This document shows, one piece after another, positions 33,584-41,014 of a DNA stretch of 45,803 bases. A program made the translations under genes and the position numbers. How positions within the stretch are numbered: position 1 is the first letter of the stretch; every line of letters begins with the position of its first letter. Under the pieces are notes generated by a model. It made no database searches. It had not been told where the DNA came from and saw only the letters and a program-made list of their open reading frames with translations. This DNA is from Phycisphaeraceae bacterium (GTDB lineage Bacteria; Planctomycetota; Phycisphaerae; Phycisphaerales; Phycisphaeraceae): the NCBI GenBank assembly GCA_028284155.1, contig JANQSF010000149.1, forward strand, positions 1-45,803, written 5' to 3'.

Positions 33584-34834
33584 TTACGTGGTGTATTCCG
33601 CGTTAATCCTCACATATTCCTTGGACAGATCACACCCCAGCCAGTCGGCGGACGCGTCGCCGAGGCCGAGGTCGAGTGTGAATACGACTTCTTTGGGCTG
33701 CATTGACCTGTCGAGCTTGCGCGCGTCGGCGGCGCTCAATGCCACGGGCTGGCCGGCCTTGAACACACACACGCCGTGCGGGGCGCCGATGGTCAGTGAC
33801 AGGTTTGCCGGTTTGAGCGCCGCGCCGCTGTTGGCCGCGGCGGTGACGATCCTTCCCCAGTTCGGGTCGCGGCCGTGCACAGCCGTTTTGACCAATGGGC
33901 TGTCGATGACGGTCTTGCCGATCCGGTCGGCGTCGCGCACCGACTTGGCGTTGACGACCTTGACACGGAACACGCGCGTCGCGCCCTCGCCGTCGCGCAC
34001 GATCTGGTAGGCGAGGCTCTGGCAGGCCTTCGACAGCGCGTCGCCGAAGGCGTCGAGCGACTTGCCCTTGCGGATCGTCCGACCGCCCGCCGCACCGTTT
34101 GCCAGAACGATCACCATGTCGCTCGGGCTCGTGTGGGCGTCGACGCTGATGCGGTTGAAGCTGACTGCCACGGCGTCGCGCAAGGCCGATTGCAGCGCGG
34201 CCCGATCGATCGCCGCGTCGGTCGTGATGAACACGAGCATCGTCGCCATGTTCGGGGCGATCATTCCCGAACCCTTGGCGATACCACCGACCGTGATGCG
34301 ATTGCCCGCAACGTCGAGTGTCTTTGTGGCCGACTTGGGCACGAGGTCGGTGGTCATGATGCCGCGGGCCGCGTCGTGGTCGGCCGACTTGCTGCGCGCA
34401 AGCGCTGCGGCCGCGTCGTCGATGCCGCGGCGCATCTTGTCCATGGGCAACTGCGGGCCAATGACACCGGTCGATGCGGGCAGCACCTGCCGTGCGTCGC
34501 AGCCAACGAGTTCCGCGACCCACTGCGCACTCTGCAAAGCGTTCGCGACGCCTTCGTCGCCCGTCGCGTCGTTGGCGATGCCGCTGTTGCACACGATCGC
34601 GCGAACACCGCCCCCGGAAGTGTCACGCCGCGCCGCGCCGGCCAGGTGCCGCTTGGTCGCGATCACCGGCGCGCCGGGCAGTTTATTCTGCGTAAAAACA
34701 CCCGCCGCGACGCAGGGCCGATCCGAAACAATCAGCGACAGGTCACGCTTACCCGACGGCTTGATCCCGCAGGTCACACCGGCGGCGGTGAAACCCTTGG
34801 GCTGCGTCACGGAACGGTTCGAGGCTTTATACAT
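33584..34834 (-). CDS. argJ: Bifunctional glutamate N-acetyltransferase / amino-acid acetyltransferase
   Basis: A 416-residue cytoplasmic enzyme of arginine biosynthesis. ArgJ moves the acetyl group from N-acetylornithine to glutamate and, in bifunctional forms, also uses acetyl-CoA. The self-cleavage site is visible in GIAKGSGMIAPNMATMLVFI, with the nucleophile Thr198 in ATM. Other family segments are GFTAAGVTCGIKPSGKRDL, SFNRISVDAHTSPSD and HGRDPNWGRIVTAAANSG. The C-terminal end (CDLSKEYVRINAEYTT) is complete. Mono- versus bifunctional activity cannot be decided from sequence. ATG 34834 is the natural start; no other arg genes are adjacent. Confidence 0.94.
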   Translation of the reverse strand: MYKASNRSVTQPKGFTAAGVTCGIKPSGKRDLSLIVSDRPCVAAGVFTQNKLPGAPVIATKRHLAGAARRDTSGGGVRAIVCNSGIANDATGDEGVANALQSAQWVAELVGCDARQVLPASTGVIGPQLPMDKMRRGIDDAAAALARSKSADHDAARGIMTTDLVPKSATKTLDVAGNRITVGGIAKGSGMIAPNMATMLVFITTDAAIDRAALQSALRDAVAVSFNRISVDAHTSPSDMVIVLANGAAGGRTIRKGKSLDAFGDALSKACQSLAYQIVRDGEGATRVFRVKVVNAKSVRDADRIGKTVIDSPLVKTAVHGRDPNWGRIVTAAANSGAALKPANLSLTIGAPHGVCVFKAGQPVALSAADARKLDRSMQPKEVVFTLDLGLGDASADWLGCDLSKEYVRINAEYTT

Positions 34835-34903
34835 GGGGCGTTTATAGCGGGGCAGTCGATCGGTTGTCTGGTCGAGTCATCCAGCCATGAACGGTGCGAC
34901 TGT

Positions 34904-34976
34904 CTCGTGCCACGGCCGTGTCGGCCGTGCGGTCATTCAGGGGTGATCCACACGGCCGACACGGCCGTGGCACGAG
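34904..34976. repeat. Perfect 26-bp inverted repeat of the CTCGTGCCACGGCCGTGTC family
   Basis: Arms 34904-34929 and 34951-34976 are exact complements around a 21-base loop; each arm contains its own GGCCGTG pairing. It lies between the argJ start and the EEP-family gene stop. A second copy is at 44988-45058. Confidence 0.85.
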
Positions 34977-35005
34977 TCTGTTGCTTCGAATACAACCTGT
35001 CGGCG

Positions 35006-35923
35006 TCACGGCGCTTTGCGAAACGGGAACTCGACAGTCGCCGACACGGGGTAATGGTCGGACGGGTATCGGCCTTTGTCATTGGTGTACACAATCTTCG
35101 CGTCGATCACCTTGGCCTTGGCGGTGTCGAGGATGAAGACGTAGTCGATCTTCTCGCCCGTCTTTCTGCCCGTCCAGCCGTTGAACGTGCCGACGTCTGA
35201 CGCGGCCGGGTCTTTGACGCGGAACGTGTCGATGAACTTGTGCTGCGTGCCGTATGGGTCTTTGTAGCCTGTCCGCAACGTCTTGATCGCGTCGTTCTGC
35301 TCGCCCGCGTTGAAGTCGCCGGTGACGACCAGGTGCTGCCAAGGCCGAAAGTGGATTTCGATTTCCTTGAGCAACGCCTGCGCACTCTTGACGCGCGAAT
35401 TCTGCGAGCGGTGGTCGAAGTGCGTGTTGAGGAACAGCACTTCCTGGCCGGTCTTCTTGTGGGTGAACACGGCGTACGTGATGATGCGCGGGATCGTGTT
35501 GCCCCACGACTTGCTGCCGGGCGACTGCGGTGTGTCGCTCAGCCAAACGGTGCCCTGCTTGATGTTGTCGATTTGCCAGCGGTCTTTGCGGTAGAAGATC
35601 GGGCAGGCCTCGCCCTTGTCGAGGTTGACTTCGCGCGTCCGTCCGACGTGGCCGTAGCCCGGCATCGCCTTGGCGTACTCCTTGATCTGAAACGCTTCGG
35701 CCTCCTGCATGCCGATGAAGTCGAACTCACCCTGCTTGGCAACCTTGATCGCCAGGTCGCGGCGTTTCTCCCATCGGTTCGCGCCGTCGCGGGCTGAGCC
35801 GTAGCGGATGTTGTACGACAGGGCCTTGACGGTGACGGTCTTGTCCGCGCCGTCGTCGGCCGCGCAGAGCGGGGCGGTCATCGACACCGCCAGCGCGGCG
35901 ACGCAGAAAAAAATGATGTGCAT
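35006..35923 (-). CDS. Exported endonuclease/exonuclease/phosphatase-family protein
   Basis: A 305-residue protein with a signal peptide (MHIIFFCVAALAVSMTAPLCA) and the full EEP (DNase I-like) motif series: LSYNIRYG, FIGMQEAE, FLNTHFDHR, VTGDFNAG, DYVFI and SDHYPVSA. These supply the metal-binding Glu, the catalytic His-Asp pairs and the final His. It should hydrolyse phosphodiester or phosphomonoester bonds outside the cytoplasm. The substrate may be nucleic acid, a phospholipid or an inositol phosphate, and cannot be told. The ATG at 35923 has AAGGA about twelve bases upstream. It is divergent from the aldolase gene. Confidence 0.86.
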   Translation of the reverse strand: MHIIFFCVAALAVSMTAPLCAADDGADKTVTVKALSYNIRYGSARDGANRWEKRRDLAIKVAKQGEFDFIGMQEAEAFQIKEYAKAMPGYGHVGRTREVNLDKGEACPIFYRKDRWQIDNIKQGTVWLSDTPQSPGSKSWGNTIPRIITYAVFTHKKTGQEVLFLNTHFDHRSQNSRVKSAQALLKEIEIHFRPWQHLVVTGDFNAGEQNDAIKTLRTGYKDPYGTQHKFIDTFRVKDPAASDVGTFNGWTGRKTGEKIDYVFILDTAKAKVIDAKIVYTNDKGRYPSDHYPVSATVEFPFRKAP

Positions 35924-36057
35924 AATTCATTCCTTAAAGGCATGACTGCAACTTTGGCTTGCGCGGCGACCCCGCGCATGATACCGGCAGGGCCGATCGC
36001 GTCGTCAACGGGGGTGACAAGGTCATGCGCGCAGTGCTACGGCCCGTTGCGCACGCG

Positions 36058-36086
36058 TTGCCCGACCCGCGCCGTTCGGATATACT
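36058..36086 (+). promoter_or_regulatory. Sigma-70-type promoter for the aldolase gene
   Basis: -35 TTGCCC (36058-36063), 17-base spacer, -10 TATACT (36081-36086). The predicted start near 36093 gives a leader of about 130 bases to the ATG at 36222. The rest of the 298-base gap (35924-36221) shows nothing else. Confidence 0.5.
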
Positions 36087-36221
36087 CGCCCGACTTCGCC
36101 GGCCCCGCCCGGGGCCCCGCGCCGGCCCAGCCGTGTCTGATCCGTTCGCTGGCGCGCTAACGCAAACCTAATCCGTGGGCGGACTTGTGTCGCCCATCGT
36201 GAGTCAACGAAAGGTCAAGCC

Positions 36222-37271
36222 ATGCCCATCGCCTCTCCCGAACAGTATCGACAAATGCTCGACGCCGCCCAGGCGGGCGACTACGCCTACCCGGCCATCA
36301 ACGTCACCAGCATGATCACCGCGAACGCCGCGCTCAAGGGCTTCGCCGACGCCAAGAGCGACGGCATCCTCCAGGTCTCGACCGGTGGCGGCAAGTTCGC
36401 GTCCGGCCTAGGTATCGGCGATATGGCGCTGGGCGCGATCTCCATCGCCGAGCACATCCACCGCATGGCCGACCGCTACGACGTGCTCATCGCCCTGCAC
36501 ACCGACCACGGCCCGCCGGACCAGATCGACACGTTCCTCAACCCGCTGATCGAGGAGTCGGAGCGCCGCGTCGCCGACGGCAAGCTGCCGCTTTACAGCA
36601 GCCACATGCTCGACGCGTCCAGCCTGCCGCTCAACGAGAACCTCGACCTGTCCGTACCGCTTTACGAGCGCATGGCCAAGATCGGTCAGATGATCGAAAT
36701 CGAGGCCGGCGTCGTCGGCGGCGAAGAAGACGGCGCTGCCGGCAGCGACGACACCCCGGCCGAGAAGATGTACACCACGCCCGAAGACATGGTCGAGGTG
36801 TACCGCCGCATGAAAGACGTCGACGGCACGTACATGTTCGCCGCGACGTTCGGCAACGTGCACGGCTCGTACAAGCCCGGCGCGGTCAAGCTCCGCCCCG
36901 AACTGCTCAAGGAAGGACAGGCCGCCATCAAGGCCGAGTTCGGCCCCGACGCGCTGTTCCACCTCGTCTTCCACGGCGGCAGCGGTACGCCGCAGCACCA
37001 GATCCGCGAGACACTCGAGTACGGCGTGATCAAGATGAACGTCGACACCGACTGCCAGTACACGTTCACCCGCCCGATCGTCGATCACATCATGACCAAC
37101 TACGACGGCGTGCTGAAGATCGAGGGCGAGGTCGGCAACAAGAAGGTGTACGACCCGCGCAGCTACCTGAAAAAGGCCGAGGCCGGCATGGCCGCCCGCG
37201 TCGTCGTCGCCTGCGACGACCTGACCAGCTCGGGCAAGAGCCTGCTCCAGCAGACCGCCGCGGCGGTGTGA
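36222..37271 (+). CDS. fba: Class II fructose-bisphosphate aldolase
   Basis: A 349-residue zinc-dependent aldolase that splits and forms fructose 1,6-bisphosphate in glycolysis and gluconeogenesis. Zinc ligands and catalytic segments are seen in VLIALHTDHGPPD, IEIEAGVVGGEEDG, TFGNVHGSYKPG, LVFHGGSGTPQHQIRETLEYGVIKMNVDTDCQYTF and the surrounding blocks. The last is the hallmark of the class IIA (FbaA-type) branch. The length is as expected. GAAAGG precedes ATG 36222. A clear terminator follows. Transcribed alone. Confidence 0.94.
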   Translation: MPIASPEQYRQMLDAAQAGDYAYPAINVTSMITANAALKGFADAKSDGILQVSTGGGKFASGLGIGDMALGAISIAEHIHRMADRYDVLIALHTDHGPPDQIDTFLNPLIEESERRVADGKLPLYSSHMLDASSLPLNENLDLSVPLYERMAKIGQMIEIEAGVVGGEEDGAAGSDDTPAEKMYTTPEDMVEVYRRMKDVDGTYMFAATFGNVHGSYKPGAVKLRPELLKEGQAAIKAEFGPDALFHLVFHGGSGTPQHQIRETLEYGVIKMNVDTDCQYTFTRPIVDHIMTNYDGVLKIEGEVGNKKVYDPRSYLKKAEAGMAARVVVACDDLTSSGKSLLQQTAAAV

Positions 37272-37312
37272 CATTTAGCCGCGTCGCTTGCGACGCGCTC
37301 CGCTCAAAAAGT

Positions 37313-37350
37313 AAACGCCGCGCGACAGTTCACGTCACGCGGCGTTTCTT
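37313..37350. terminator. Bidirectional terminator between convergent genes
   Basis: Stem AAACGCCGCG (37313-37322) / CGCGGCGTTT (37338-37347), 10 bp with a 15-base loop. An A-rich left flank and T-rich right flank suit both the aldolase (plus) and the PEP-CTERM gene (minus). Confidence 0.75.
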
Positions 37351-37393
37351 CATTACTCACATTCACCGTCCTCACGCTCTTTGCGGTCGTTTC

Positions 37394-39046
37394 CTACGCA
37401 CGCCGCCGCCGCCGCATCGCCAGCCCCGCGACGCCCAGCAGCGCCAGCGTCGCCGTGGCCGGTTCAGGCACCGCCGCCTGCGCGGCCTCGAACTGCGCCA
37501 GGATTTGTGCGTCATTCAACGCCGCGTTGTACAACGCCACCTCGTCGATCGCGCCGAAGAAGTTCGCGCCATTGCCCATCGTCGAATTGTCGGCAAAACG
37601 TGCGTTCACATGAATGCCGCCGATCGCACCGTCGTCGCCGTGCGACCGCAGCACACCCGCACCGGCCACTTCCTCAAACAGCAGGCCGTTCAGGTAGCCG
37701 CGGATGAATCCGTCGTCCGTGCTGGCGTCGTTGTCCGGGTCGCCCTCAAGCACCAGCACGGCGTTGTAAATCACGCCGGGCGTGATCGGGGTCGAGGCGA
37801 AAGTGACCGGCCAATTGCTCTGCGCCAGGTTCCAAGCACCCATGAACAGTGTGTCCACGCCGGCAACGTGCTGCGTGTAGATGTTGATCCCGCGTGTCGC
37901 GCCGCCCTGTTCGAAGATTACCTGCGGCGTGGTCGTGATTGAGTCGGCCTGGAACCAGAGCGACACCGTCTTGTTCGGAAACGTGCCGGTATTGAACGCG
38001 GCGTTGTCCGGCAGGCGGATTTCCGTGTTGGCGGAACCGTCCAGCCGAATTGATGCATCCTCGCCGCTCGGCAGCAGGCTGAACTGTTCACGCATGAAGC
38101 CGCCGGGGTTGTTGTAAGGCCCGTCCAGCGCCCCGCCCGCCGAGCCGAGGTTGGCCGCCGAGTTCACGCCCGATGGCTCGTTCATGCGGTAATAGGCGAA
38201 CGGCCCGTCGGCCAGCACGGCGTCGCGGTACTTCATCGGCGCAGCCGGCGTGACATTCGTCAAGAAGAACTCGTTGACGCCGTCGACCTGCGCATCGGTC
38301 AATGCCGAGTTGTAAACGGCGACGCCGATGATGTGGCTGGTCGAGTCGACGCTCGTGTCACGTGTGTCGCCGAGGTACAGGTCGTCCGTGCTCGTCGGGT
38401 TCGGGATCGTGCCGGCCGACTGCGTCGTGTCGTTCAGGTAGTCGACCGCGCCGTCGTACCACTGCGACATCGAGCCGGAGTCAAGCCGAACGGTGCGCAG
38501 GAACACGTCGCCCGAGGACGATGGGATCGGGTTGCTGGTGTTGTTGCCGTTGTCGAATCGCAGGCTGCCGTCGTTGGCCAGCTTCAGGTGTCCGTTCGCC
38601 GGGCCGACACGCCGCGGGCCGATACCGACCGGGCGATCCAGTTCGACACTGCTGTTGGTCGCGTAGAGCGCGAAGATCGTCCAGTCGCTGCTGCCCGCGT
38701 CGCCGTTCAGGTCGCTTGACACCATCAGGTCGTTGGCTGACGGCACGAACCGCACGGAGTCGATCGGCACGCCGGCGAACGGTCCCGATGATGACACGAC
38801 CAGGCCGGCTGATCCCGCTACGTCCGGGGCGCTGGCCACGGCGTGTCGGCCATTCCCCGACGAGTCGGACCAGGTCGTGCCGTTGAAGTTGCTCGCCGGG
38901 TTCCTCAGCCAGACCTGCAGGTCGCCCGCGATCGATCCATCGTTTGGGGCGATCGGCACAGCCGTCGCGGGTAACGCCAAGAAGGCCACGGCCGCCGACG
39001 CCAATGCCCACGTGACAACCCCGCTCGCTCGATTCCAACTGGACAT
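37394..39046 (-). CDS. LamG-domain protein with PEP-CTERM sorting signal
   Basis: A 550-residue exported protein. The ATG at 39046 has GGAAGGA at seven bases and starts a signal peptide (SSWNRASGVVTWALASAAVAFLALPATA). Two laminin-G/concanavalin-like beta-sandwich units follow, about 60-270 (DLQVWLRNPASNFNGTTWSDSSGNG) and about 285-520 (FAYYRMNEPSGVNSAANLGS, KTVSLWFQADS, GAIDEVALYN). The last 25 residues are a textbook PEP-CTERM: VPEPAT, a hydrophobic helix and a run of arginines. PEP-CTERM proteins are processed by an exosortase and anchored or released at the surface; no exosortase gene is in this window. The ligand is unknown, probably a glycan. Confidence 0.9.
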   Translation of the reverse strand: MSSWNRASGVVTWALASAAVAFLALPATAVPIAPNDGSIAGDLQVWLRNPASNFNGTTWSDSSGNGRHAVASAPDVAGSAGLVVSSSGPFAGVPIDSVRFVPSANDLMVSSDLNGDAGSSDWTIFALYATNSSVELDRPVGIGPRRVGPANGHLKLANDGSLRFDNGNNTSNPIPSSSGDVFLRTVRLDSGSMSQWYDGAVDYLNDTTQSAGTIPNPTSTDDLYLGDTRDTSVDSTSHIIGVAVYNSALTDAQVDGVNEFFLTNVTPAAPMKYRDAVLADGPFAYYRMNEPSGVNSAANLGSAGGALDGPYNNPGGFMREQFSLLPSGEDASIRLDGSANTEIRLPDNAAFNTGTFPNKTVSLWFQADSITTTPQVIFEQGGATRGINIYTQHVAGVDTLFMGAWNLAQSNWPVTFASTPITPGVIYNAVLVLEGDPDNDASTDDGFIRGYLNGLLFEEVAGAGVLRSHGDDGAIGGIHVNARFADNSTMGNGANFFGAIDEVALYNAALNDAQILAQFEAAQAAVPEPATATLALLGVAGLAMRRRRRA

Positions 39047-39211
39047 GCTCAAATCCTTCCTGAAATGATGGACGACCAAAATAGGGCCCCGCGCAATGGA
39101 GGCCAAGACCGCTACACGGAGGCCCAGTTTACCGCAAGGCAGCCTTCGCCGCAAGGTTTTTTGACCCGTTTGTGAGCGGTGAATGAGGGGACGACCTGCC
39201 GGGCAAAACGC

Positions 39212-40591
39212 TTACAGGTCGGCGGGCAAGGCGTATTCCGCTCGCGCCTCGCGTGCGACGTATCGGTTCGCCGACACGTCGTCGAACCGCTCGGTTTCCG
39301 CGTCGAACCGCAGCGTCTTGCTTGTCCGCCAGGCGATGTTGCCAGCGTGGCACATGACGCTGGAGACGTGGCCCGAGTAGATCTCCTGGTTCAGGTTCCG
39401 CCACTTGCGCGAGCGGACACAGTCGAGGAAGTTGCGGACATGGTTGCGCTGCGCGTCGTTGTCGCCGCCGCTCTTGACCTGCTTGCCGGCCGCGTCGAAA
39501 GCCTGCCAGCCGCGGTGGGTCATGATCAGCCAGCCGTTTTCGCCGAACACGGCCGCGCCCTCGGCGTGGCCGTGCAGGCGGGGGCGTGTCCAGATGCGCA
39601 TCTCGTACGTGATGATGTGTTCGGGGTGCGGCGAACCTTGTGCGTCTTTGCGCGGGCCGTTTTTGTTGGGGCCGAATGACCACGACACGTTCATGGTGTC
39701 CGGCCAATCCTGCGCGTCGTCGAAAAATAGCTTGCCGCCCAGGCAACTGACCGTGTGGGGCATGGTCTCGATGCCCATCGCGATTCGGCAGTAGTCGATG
39801 CGGTGCACGCCGTCGTTGCCCAGGTCGCCGGCGCCGTAGTCGTAGAACCACCGCCAGTTGCCGTGGTAGCGGTATCGGTTGAATGCGCGTTTGGGCGCGG
39901 GGCCTAACCACATGTTGTAGTCAACGCCGGCCGGCGGCGGGCCGTCCGCGACGCGCGGGATCGCGCCCTGCCGCGCAGTTTCCCACGCGTTGCCGTACAG
40001 CACCTTGCCGAGGCTGCCGTCCTTGACGTACTTGCGCACGTCGGCCATGTATGGCGCGCTGCGGGCTTGCGTGCCGAGTTGCACGCAACGGTTGTGCTTG
40101 CGCGCCGCGGCGACCATCATCTGGCCTTCGCGGATGTTGTGCCCGTCCGGCTTCTCGACGTACACATCCTTGCCGGCTTGGCAGCCGTGGATCGTCGGCA
40201 GCGCGTGCCAGTGGTCGGGCGTGCAGACGACCAGCGCGTCGACGTTCTTGTCCTCGAGGATCGTGCGGTAGTCCTTGACACCCTTGGGCCGATGCGGCGT
40301 GCCCTTGACCAACTCGGCGATGCGCTGCTCGCGCACCTTGGTGTCCACGTCGCACACGTGGGTGATCTGCACGTCCTTGTTCGCCGCGAACGTGCGCATC
40401 ACCCCGTTGCCCCGCCCGCGCACGCCGAGGCAGGCGATGCCGATCCGGTCGTTCGGCGACGAACGTTCGCTTGCCGCGCGGGCTTGCGTCGTCGCGACGA
40501 CGCCGGTCAAGACGGCCGGTGCTGTCAGGGCAGACTTGTTGAATTGACGACGGGTCGGGTGATTCGCGGGAGTGCGGTTGCCGTTGGACAT
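39212..40591 (-). CDS. Tat-exported Gfo/Idh/MocA-family oxidoreductase
   Basis: A 460-residue protein. The ATG at 40591 is preceded by CGGAGC. The N terminus has a twin-arginine signal (TRRQFNKSAL, R14-R15, then an Ala-rich stretch ending ARAASE), so it is exported folded. The Rossmann domain shows IGIACLGVRGRGNGV, then THVCDVD, DALVVCTPDHWHALPTIHG and DVYVEKPDGHNI, with the EKP motif of the family. NAD(P)-dependent conversion of a sugar or cyclitol is the general activity, but exported planctomycete members have no known substrate. Transcribed alone; the promoter should be in the gap toward uvrA. Confidence 0.88.
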   Translation of the reverse strand: MSNGNRTPANHPTRRQFNKSALTAPAVLTGVVATTQARAASERSSPNDRIGIACLGVRGRGNGVMRTFAANKDVQITHVCDVDTKVREQRIAELVKGTPHRPKGVKDYRTILEDKNVDALVVCTPDHWHALPTIHGCQAGKDVYVEKPDGHNIREGQMMVAAARKHNRCVQLGTQARSAPYMADVRKYVKDGSLGKVLYGNAWETARQGAIPRVADGPPPAGVDYNMWLGPAPKRAFNRYRYHGNWRWFYDYGAGDLGNDGVHRIDYCRIAMGIETMPHTVSCLGGKLFFDDAQDWPDTMNVSWSFGPNKNGPRKDAQGSPHPEHIITYEMRIWTRPRLHGHAEGAAVFGENGWLIMTHRGWQAFDAAGKQVKSGGDNDAQRNHVRNFLDCVRSRKWRNLNQEIYSGHVSSVMCHAGNIAWRTSKTLRFDAETERFDDVSANRYVAREARAEYALPADL

Positions 40592-41014
40592 GACGGTGCT
40601 CCGGGGCGTGAGCGAGGTTGCGCACAAACGGCGCGGAGGTGAGCGGACGATGCCACATCGTATCGCACGGTGCTGACGATACATGCGCACGCATTGGACG
40701 CGGTTGTGCGCACCGCGCATCGCTTTGGCACTATGTCGATGCAATCAACGGTCTCCATCCTCGATCAAACTCGTCGCGGTGCGCTCGCCGATCGGCGGCC
40801 GTGTCAGGCCCATGTGACTACCCTGACACACCCTGCCACGCGATCACCATTTACAGCCCGTGAGAAAGGGTCCGCTTGTCAGGGTGACAGATGGGTTTGG
40901 TTGCTTAAAGCAATATTGGATAAGTGTTTAGGCCCGGTTTCGACTAGTGGAGGGAGAGGTAAGGTACGCCATCCCGCCATCGGCCCTCGATTGCGGCCAA
41001 CGCGTAGCGGGCGG
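40592..41014. other. Gene-free gap between oxidoreductase and uvrA
   Basis: About 420 bases. The only structure I see is a short inverted repeat, ACCCTGACA (40820-40828) with TGTCAGGGT (40877-40885). The long plus-strand frame that crosses it is an antisense reading through uvrA and not a gene. Confidence 0.5.
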
